This document shows positions 41,571 through 45,432 of a stretch of 45,432 bases of DNA, in pieces. The notes beneath the pieces are model-generated. The model did no database searches and was not told where the DNA came from. It was given only the letters and a program-made list of their open reading frames with translations. The stretch comes from a virus. The translations under genes and the position numbers were made by a program. Each line of letters begins with the position of its first letter. Position 1 is the first letter of the stretch. The stretch is from positions 1 to 45,432 of IMG/VR virus record IMGVR_UViG_3300025133_000205. The stretch is one strand, 5' to 3'.

Positions 41571-42143
41571 TCAAAGCTCCTTTATGCTTATAATTCTTGA
41601 TGCTACTTCTTCTTTCCTAGGAACAGTAAGCTCCAAAAGGCCATCCTTCATTGATGCCGTCGTCTTTTGGACATCAAATGAAGGGTTTATATAAAATCTA
41701 CTCTTAAAGTTTCTTCTGGCTATGCCGCGAACTATCATGCCCTTTTGAACAATAATATTCGGAGTTTTAGCCGGATACTCTTCGATATCGACACCACTTT
41801 CCACCTTTGTCGCCAGAACCTCGATAACAGAAGCAGCATTGCCGAGCTCAGTTCGAATATTTTCTGCCGGCCCAATTGAAGTCAGCTTTGTTCCAGATCC
41901 AGTTATACAAATCTCACTGCCCCCGACTTCAAGTGTGACATCTTTTGGAGAATATCCCGCAAGAGCAAACGCCATATGAAAGCCGCTATCATCACACCAC
42001 TGATCACACCTTGGAAATTTTCCAGAAGAAGAAACTTTCTTATTCGAAGAAACCTCTCTGAAAAACTCATCATCTGTCCATAGCATTTCCAAAATTCTAG
42101 CCGGAACAGAAACCCTGCTAATTACATCCTTTACATCTTTCAT
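41571..42143 (-). CDS. Small heat shock protein (Hsp20/alpha-crystallin)
   Basis: A 190-residue chaperone that would hold unfolding proteins. The alpha-crystallin domain starts DDSGFHMAFALAGYSPKDVT (about 52-71) and LEVGGSEICITGSGTK, and ends FYINPSFDVQKTTASMKDGL with LELTVPRKEE (about 150-180). Between them lies an extra 40-residue segment, which is unusual. T4-like cyanophages are known to carry hsp20. Here it is grouped with a KH protein and close to the HU-like gene. Confidence 0.88.
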   Translation of the reverse strand: MKDVKDVISRVSVPARILEMLWTDDEFFREVSSNKKVSSSGKFPRCDQWCDDSGFHMAFALAGYSPKDVTLEVGGSEICITGSGTKLTSIGPAENIRTELGNAASVIEVLATKVESGVDIEEYPAKTPNIIVQKGMIVRGIARRNFKSRFYINPSFDVQKTTASMKDGLLELTVPRKEEVASRIISIKEL

Positions 42144-42149
42144 ATCAAT

Positions 42150-42455
42150 TTATTCCTCGTCTTCAATAGGGGTATCAAGATTTGCAGCAATTGAGTTAGC
42201 TGCGTCAACAATATTATGAATGGACCAGCTTGTGACGCTTGCAATTGATGCTCCAATGATTGGATTGATATCAAAATACAAGGACAAAAGTGCACCGACC
42301 CAAACTCCAGTACACATGGAGCAGTTTATGAGCTTTTCTAGCCATAGACTTTTGGATAAAAGCCTTCTAACTGGAGCCATAAGATCTGATGCAACTATTA
42401 TTATAGTTATTCCAGCGGAACTTAGACAAAATATTAACAAATCAGTTAAATGCAT
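42150..42455 (-). CDS. Membrane protein, DUF1360-like
   Basis: A 101-residue protein with an N-terminal membrane segment (LLIFCLSSAGITIIIVASDL), then EKLINCSMCTGVWVGALLSL, the CxxCxGxWxG signature of DUF1360-type membrane proteins, and a third hydrophobic stretch (IIGASIASVTSWSIHNIV). It would sit in the host inner membrane. The function of the family is not known. GGAAGAAGA precedes ATG 42455. Confidence 0.78.
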   Translation of the reverse strand: MHLTDLLIFCLSSAGITIIIVASDLMAPVRRLLSKSLWLEKLINCSMCTGVWVGALLSLYFDINPIIGASIASVTSWSIHNIVDAANSIAANLDTPIEDEE

Positions 42456-42526
42456 TCTTCTTCCATTTAGATATAGTTTACTTTATTTATATTTAAATAT
42501 CAATATTTTTAAGTTAGTCTATGCCG

Positions 42527-42603
42527 AATTGAGGCGGGGCGCAGGAATCCTGTGAACCTTTTGCCCGAGGAGCGAGCCGCTCGTTTCGCTGCTCGCCTCA
42601 ATT
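42527..42603 (-). ncRNA. Candidate structured RNA element, 77 nt
   Basis: A perfect 10-bp pairing AATTGAGGCG/CGCCTCAATT closes a GC-rich 57-base interior. The interior holds smaller pairings: GGGC/GCCC around a CAGG-CCTG hairpin, and GCGAGC/GCTCGC or CGAG/CTCG. The last set competes with the closing stem, giving alternative folds. It lies between the DUF3310-like and DUF1360-like genes and contrasts with the AT-rich DNA around it. No T-tract follows, so it is not a plain terminator. It could be a regulatory leader, processed RNA or a small mobile repeat. Confidence 0.4.
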
Positions 42604-42634
42604 ATATTTTAGGCAGGATATTTGAAGCGGCAAG

Positions 42635-42874
42635 TCAACCTTTAGATTCGCCCTCATATAAGGCTATTTGTCGATCCAGATACCACTTTGCTTTTCTCAA
42701 ATCTTCTAATACATTTTCATGCTTCTTCCCGGCCCTAGAGATATACTTAACAGTATTGCCTAGATTAAATCCAAGCTCCCACGCTTCGATAACATTGATT
42801 GCCTCATAAGTAGACGAGCCGTCCGACAATCTTTCCCCGCACTGATAGTGGCTCGGATGATCAACTTTGCTCAT
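42635..42874 (-). CDS. DUF3310-family protein
   Basis: A 79-residue protein beginning MSKVDHPSHYQCGERLSDG and containing AINVIEAWELGFNLGNTVKY and KKHENVLEDLRKAKWYLDRQ. This matches DUF3310, a common phage family of unsettled role, sometimes annotated as nucleotide kinase-like. I chose ATG 42874 because the motif starts there, GGAG is 10 bases upstream and it overlaps the stop of a small upstream gene (ATGA). A longer frame to 42913 would overlap that gene. Confidence 0.88.
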   Translation of the reverse strand: MSKVDHPSHYQCGERLSDGSSTYEAINVIEAWELGFNLGNTVKYISRAGKKHENVLEDLRKAKWYLDRQIALYEGESKG

Positions 42875-43041
42875 CTGTCGAAGTCTCCATTGACAGGCCA
42901 TTCCTCTGTGCAAAACCCAACATCATCCCCATCTGACTCATTCTCATAAATGAATTCTTCTGCAGCTTCCTCCGTAGAAAACACGGCAACAATTCTGTTC
43001 TCATTTGCATATGATTCTTCTGTAACTATATAAATTGTCAT
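42871..43041 (-). CDS. Small hypothetical phage protein (56 residues)
   Basis: The frame runs from ATG 43041 to TGA 42871-42873, overlapping the DUF3310 start. It reads MTIYIVTEESYANENRIVAV, then FSTEEAAEEFIYENESDGDD and ends NGDFDR. The strand followed by a 'FSTEEAAEEF' helix is a pattern often met in short phage proteins. GGGGA lies before the start. It fills a gap that would otherwise be non-coding. Confidence 0.75.
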   Translation of the reverse strand: MTIYIVTEESYANENRIVAVFSTEEAAEEFIYENESDGDDVGFCTEEWPVNGDFDR

Positions 43042-43048
43042 TTTTCCC

Positions 43049-43291
43049 CTATAGTGGATCTAAATATGGCTGGGATCTCAGAGTAAAGGCCGGAACATCA
43101 GTCTCGGAAATTATCATATCAATCTCTAGGCCGCGAAACTCTTCTTGCTCAAGAAGCATATCCTCTAAGCTTCCCTGCTTAAGCGGATATGCTGCATGAA
43201 TTTCAATTACACCAATCTTCCCGTCGTTATTAGTATCAGTTGTTACTACATAATAAGTCATATAACTGGTAAACTTTTTCTTTTTTGGCAT
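43049..43291 (-). CDS. Hypothetical small protein with EF-hand-like loop
   Basis: An 80-residue protein. After a Lys-rich start and a strand (SYMTYYVVTT) it has DTNNDGKIGVIEIH, which looks like an EF-hand calcium loop (DxNxDGxIxxxE). Only one such loop is present and the flanking helices are not obvious, so calcium binding is tentative. GGAGG precedes ATG 43291, one base after the previous stop. Confidence 0.65.
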   Translation of the reverse strand: MPKKKKFTSYMTYYVVTTDTNNDGKIGVIEIHAAYPLKQGSLEDMLLEQEEFRGLEIDMIISETDVPAFTLRSQPYLDPL

Positions 43292-44017
43292 TTAAATAAC
43301 CTCCTTGTCTGCGTCTTCGATAATATGTTCACTTGATATATTATTTGTCAACCTAGAAGAACTCTGAACTTTGTCACCACCAATGTTCCACAAAGATACT
43401 ATGCCATGAACATCGCACAAGGTGACCTCTGGCGTATTATCCTGCTTTCTATCTCCGCCATTAGCGAAGTAGTTTGGATTTATATCTACCAAGGCGGTAC
43501 ACACTGTTCCGTCCGAATCATCAACAGAGCACACAGAATGGACTCTCGCTATAGACTCTAGGATTTCACGTCGTTCCTCATATGGCATAAAGACATAACC
43601 CTTCTTTCTCATTAGCCATTCATCGGAGTTTAAGATTACAATTACATTCCCATACTCTGATGCATCCTGTATCATTCTTACATGCCCAACATGAATTGGG
43701 TCAAATCCGCCTGATACGCAAACGGTGGTATACGGAGTTGGAACTGGTTTCGGATTATTCATATTATCTTTCTCCTTAATAAGTTTTGATTTATCTATAC
43801 ATCTTTGACAGACAACTACTCCCGCAATTGTTGGCGAGTTTACTACTTCAAAGTTATTTGATTGATTTCCACAGGCATCACAGATTGCAGATTCATCCTC
43901 TGGCCCCCATGACTGGTAATCTGCCGCACAACCTACTGAGCAAAAAGCATTATATCCAACATCATATGTTGTATAGGCCTTATTACACTCTCTGCATTTA
44001 GAGATTATTTTCGCCAT
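43292..44017 (-). CDS. Zinc-finger / cytidylyltransferase-like fusion protein
   Basis: A 241-residue fusion. The first 80 residues have two cysteine clusters (CRECNKAY with FCSVGCAADY; CDACGNQ with VVCQRCIDK), probable zinc fingers. From about residue 98 a nucleotidyltransferase follows: VSGGFDPIHVGHVRMIQDA with the HxGH motif, FANGGDRKQDNTPE (about 187) and GGDKVQSSSRLTN near the end. This resembles the adenylyl/cytidylyl-transferase family of HldE/RfaE and GlmU-like activating enzymes. It could activate a sugar or other small molecule. The extra zinc module suggests it acts on or near nucleic acid or protein. Substrate not determined. Confidence 0.85.
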   Translation of the reverse strand: MAKIISKCRECNKAYTTYDVGYNAFCSVGCAADYQSWGPEDESAICDACGNQSNNFEVVNSPTIAGVVVCQRCIDKSKLIKEKDNMNNPKPVPTPYTTVCVSGGFDPIHVGHVRMIQDASEYGNVIVILNSDEWLMRKKGYVFMPYEERREILESIARVHSVCSVDDSDGTVCTALVDINPNYFANGGDRKQDNTPEVTLCDVHGIVSLWNIGGDKVQSSSRLTNNISSEHIIEDADKEVI

Positions 44018-44020
44018 TAC

Positions 44021-44197
44021 TTACCTGCTCAGAATGTGTGTTGAGCTTTCATGCTGCCCTGCGCCGGTCTGCCTGACAAACCTTGCCTTCTCATGTAGCT
44101 CACCGATTGTTCTTGCCCCCGAGTATGAAAGCCCACCCCGAATGCCCCTCTCTAAATCACTCAGTATATCCGCTACAGGGCCTTTGTACGGAACAGC
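44021..44197 (-). pseudogene. Orphan C-terminal fragment of an IMP dehydrogenase / GMP reductase gene
   Basis: The minus-strand frame reads AVPYKGPVADILSDL, GIRGGLSYSGARTIGEL, FVRQTGAGQHESSTHILSR and a stop. This is the C-terminal 58 residues of the IMPDH/GMPR family: VPYKGPV, GlRxGxSYxGA and the FVRQTxAGxxES ending. An in-frame TGA lies immediately upstream (44198-44200) and TAA a few codons earlier, and no ATG, GTG or TTG start fits. The catalytic barrel (about 280 residues) is missing. It is a remnant left by deletion or recombination, unless expressed by frameshift from ATG 44229. Confidence 0.8.
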
Positions 44198-44229
44198 TCA
44201 GTCAGTTGCATCAGGTTATCCTCTTCCAT

Positions 44230-44258
44230 AATATACTTTATTATGTTTTAATAATCAA
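44230..44258 (-). promoter_or_regulatory. Sigma-70-like promoter
   Basis: On the minus strand, TTGATT (-35; 44253-44258), a 17-base spacer and TATATT (-10; 44230-44235). Hexamers match the consensus at 4/6 and 5/6. It lies in the gap after the 72-residue gene and would drive the IMPDH remnant and the genes to the left. Confidence 0.5.
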
Positions 44259-44303
44259 GAATATTAAGGTATCTTGTCATAGTTCTCAGAGCGCCTCACG
44301 AAT

Positions 44304-44522
44304 TTATGCAAAGCTTTTAATCACGTTGGTCTGAAGCATGGTAAATTCAACTATCTCACAATCCTTAAACATTTTTCTTGTCCCAGAATAAGAATTTGAG
44401 TTTAACCAGTTAGTAATTGCCGCTAAAGACCTATAAGCTTTTCCGTTTTTCTTCCAACTTGGATAAGATCCTCCGTCTGAGAATAATCCAGTTAGTTTAT
44501 TTCTAATCTTATAAATCTTCAT
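44304..44522 (-). CDS. Hypothetical small protein
   Basis: A 72-residue protein: YKIRNKLTGLFSDGGSYPSW, KNGKAYRSLAAITNWLNS and a C-terminal strand pair. The KxxTGLFSxGG...W...GK pattern is a common small-phage-protein layout of unknown function. AGAGGAT precedes ATG 44522. Confidence 0.7.
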   Translation of the reverse strand: MKIYKIRNKLTGLFSDGGSYPSWKKNGKAYRSLAAITNWLNSNSYSGTRKMFKDCEIVEFTMLQTNVIKSFA

Positions 44523-44531
44523 ACAATCCTC

Positions 44532-44768
44532 TTAACTATCTAAATGCTTCCTAATCTCTTGAAACAGCCTTCTTAGATTTGGAAATACAACATTATCCTT
44601 ACCCTTGGCGCTTAGAAAGGCGGCTGTGAATCCATGGTTTCCAAGATACTTTTCAGTGACCCTTGTTCCATTAACCTTGTTTAAATAAATCCAAGGAAGA
44701 TTAGCTTGGAACTCAACAGAGATTCCGATGCGATCAAGGCGGGCTGTCAGTCTTTGAATCTTAGTCAT
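44532..44768 (-). CDS. Hypothetical small protein
   Basis: A 78-residue basic protein (IQRLTARLDRIGISVEFQAN, LPWIYLNKVNGTRVTEKYLG, ending RRLFQEIRKHLDS). It has strand-turn-strand character with one helix at each end. AAAGGTT precedes ATG 44768. No family recognised. Confidence 0.7.
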   Translation of the reverse strand: MTKIQRLTARLDRIGISVEFQANLPWIYLNKVNGTRVTEKYLGNHGFTAAFLSAKGKDNVVFPNLRRLFQEIRKHLDS

Positions 44769-44771
44769 TAT

Positions 44772-45380
44772 TTAACCTTTCAATAGAAACAGAAGCTTTT
44801 CCTTATCTGCATCCGAAGCAGCCTCAAAGACTGCTTCAATATTTCCGAAGCCTTGATCATTCTTGACCTTATAATCAATGATGAAGCTTAGATTCTTATA
44901 GAGAATATTGTGGATATACTTGCTGGTAGCAGCAGCATAAACAGCAGCTTCAGCAGCACAAGCCGCAGTAGCAGCTTCAGCGGCAGCATAATAAGCAGCA
45001 GCACAAGTAGCAGCTTCAGCGGCAGCATAATAAGCACAAGTAGCAGCTTCAGCAGAATAAGCAGCAGCTTCAGCAGCACAAACAGCAGCATAAGCAGCAG
45101 CACAAGTAGCAGCTTCAGCAGAATAAGCAGCAGCATAAGCAGCTTCAGCAGCACAAGCAGCAGCATAAACAGCATCAGCAGCAGCATAAACAGCATCAGC
45201 AGCATCAGCATCAGCAGGATTCCTCAGCCATGCTTCAGCAGTTTCGATTGCTTTCAAAGGTCGTTTATCCTTCGGATACACCTTCTCAAAGAGAGGCAGA
45301 ACTTCTCTTGCAAAGATGCAAGCAACCCAAGCGGACAGAGGCTTGTCGAGTCTTAAGTCTTTAACGGATAAGAGGCTCAT
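44772..45380 (-). CDS. Alanine-rich tandem-repeat protein
   Basis: A 202-residue protein with a normal N-terminal 50 residues (LSAWVACIFAREVLPLFEKV, then AIETAEAWLRNP) and a C-terminal 50 residues (LSFIIDYKVKNDQGFGNIEA). The middle 100 residues are repeats built from AAEAATCAAAYAA-like units with regularly spaced Tyr, Cys and Glu. The AWLRNPADADAADAVYAAAD type of sequence recurs in phage and bacterial proteins annotated as immunity-like; I am not certain of that link. I chose ATG 45380; TTG 45389 is an in-frame alternative. Confidence 0.72.
   Translation of the reverse strand: MSLLSVKDLRLDKPLSAWVACIFAREVLPLFEKVYPKDKRPLKAIETAEAWLRNPADADAADAVYAAADAVYAAACAAEAAYAAAYSAEAATCAAAYAAVCAAEAAAYSAEAATCAYYAAAEAATCAAAYYAAAEAATAACAAEAAVYAAATSKYIHNILYKNLSFIIDYKVKNDQGFGNIEAVFEAASDADKEKLLFLLKG
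44924..45211 (-). repeat. Degenerate GCA-type tandem repeat inside the Ala-rich gene
   Basis: The plus strand shows repeated AGCAGCTTCAGCAG and AGCAGCATAAGCAG-type blocks for about 290 bases, in frame with (A)nE and (A)nY units of the protein. The mix of 3-base slippage and longer block copies suggests expansion and contraction by recombination. Confidence 0.85.
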
Positions 45381-45411
45381 TGTCTTCAACTATCAACAGA
45401 TATCTAAATCT

Positions 45412-45419
45412 TATTTATA
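45412..45419 (-). promoter_or_regulatory. TATAAATA element upstream of the Ala-rich gene
   Basis: An exact TATAAATA on the minus strand lies 32 bases before ATG 45380. This is the T4 late-promoter consensus. A second copy is at 42485-42492, upstream of the DUF1360-like gene. In AT-rich DNA both may be chance, but the phage does encode its own sigma-like proteins. Confidence 0.25.
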
Positions 45420-45432
45420 ACTTTAAAAGTTC

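Noticed and set aside
42527-42603. tRNA gene
   Set aside because: GGTTCACAGGATTCC looks like a T-arm at first, but the loop lacks the TTCRA pattern and no anticodon or acceptor arms can be formed.
44924-45211. CRISPR array
   Set aside because: The repeats are in-frame alanine codons with 3-base periodicity and no unique spacers.

Overview
The window is a 45 kb piece of a large tailed-phage (Caudoviricetes) genome with about 40% GC by eye. Every gene I accept lies on the minus strand, so transcription runs from the right edge to the left. Genes are tightly packed, often with ATGA or TAATG stop/start overlaps. The phage assignment rests on a portal protein, a GpA-type large terminase, a fibre-like protein and several virion-type proteins, beside a large replication and recombination set: DnaE-type polymerase, SSB, RecA, RuvC-like resolvase, SbcC/SbcD, RecB/Cas4-like nuclease and DnaG pieces. 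The host cannot be named from the sequence. I saw no tRNA, rRNA, CRISPR array or insertion sequence.

Layout in transcription order (right to left). 45.4-42.1 kb: small accessory genes, including an alanine-repeat protein, a zinc-finger/nucleotidyltransferase fusion, a DUF3310-like protein and a DUF1360-like membrane protein, plus an orphan C-terminal piece of an IMP dehydrogenase/GMP reductase gene. 42.1-40.3 kb: Hsp20, a KhpA-like KH protein, an HNH endonuclease and an HU-like protein. 40.3-38.7 kb: a fibre-like protein with a perfect 34-bp palindrome in its 5' coding region. 38.6-31.2 kb: FtsK-like ATPase, primase zinc domain, SbcD, SbcC, a virion-type protein and a PD-(D/E)XK nuclease. 31.2-22.6 kb: a sigma factor with an inserted zinc ribbon, then two large unknown proteins of 448 and 2132 residues. 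22.6-16.1 kb: DnaE polymerase, small unknowns, SSB with an elaborate leader, and the resolvase. 16.1-11.0 kb: GroEL, RecA encoded in two separate genes that carry the halves of a split intein, a zinc-ribbon protein, the primase TOPRIM core and a sigma region-4-like protein. 10.9-0 kb: probable virion and morphogenesis genes, a tRNA-nucleotidyltransferase head domain, the large terminase and the portal. The portal reading frame runs into the first block of an intein at the left edge.

The central theme is gene fracture. RecA is split by an atypical split intein whose N-part is only 15 residues long. The 340-bp gap between the halves holds what looks like a decayed homing endonuclease. The portal carries a second intein start that lacks the usual first nucleophile. 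The DnaG primase is divided into two genes 24 kb apart. The IMPDH-family remnant is notable because IMPDH is one of the genes reported in fractured form with split inteins in environmental phage sequences.

Functionally, polymerase, SSB, primase pieces, RecA, RuvC, SbcCD, nuclease and FtsK would form a largely self-sufficient replication and recombination system. The two sigma-like proteins suggest the phage redirects host RNA polymerase. GroEL and Hsp20 suggest its own protein-folding support.
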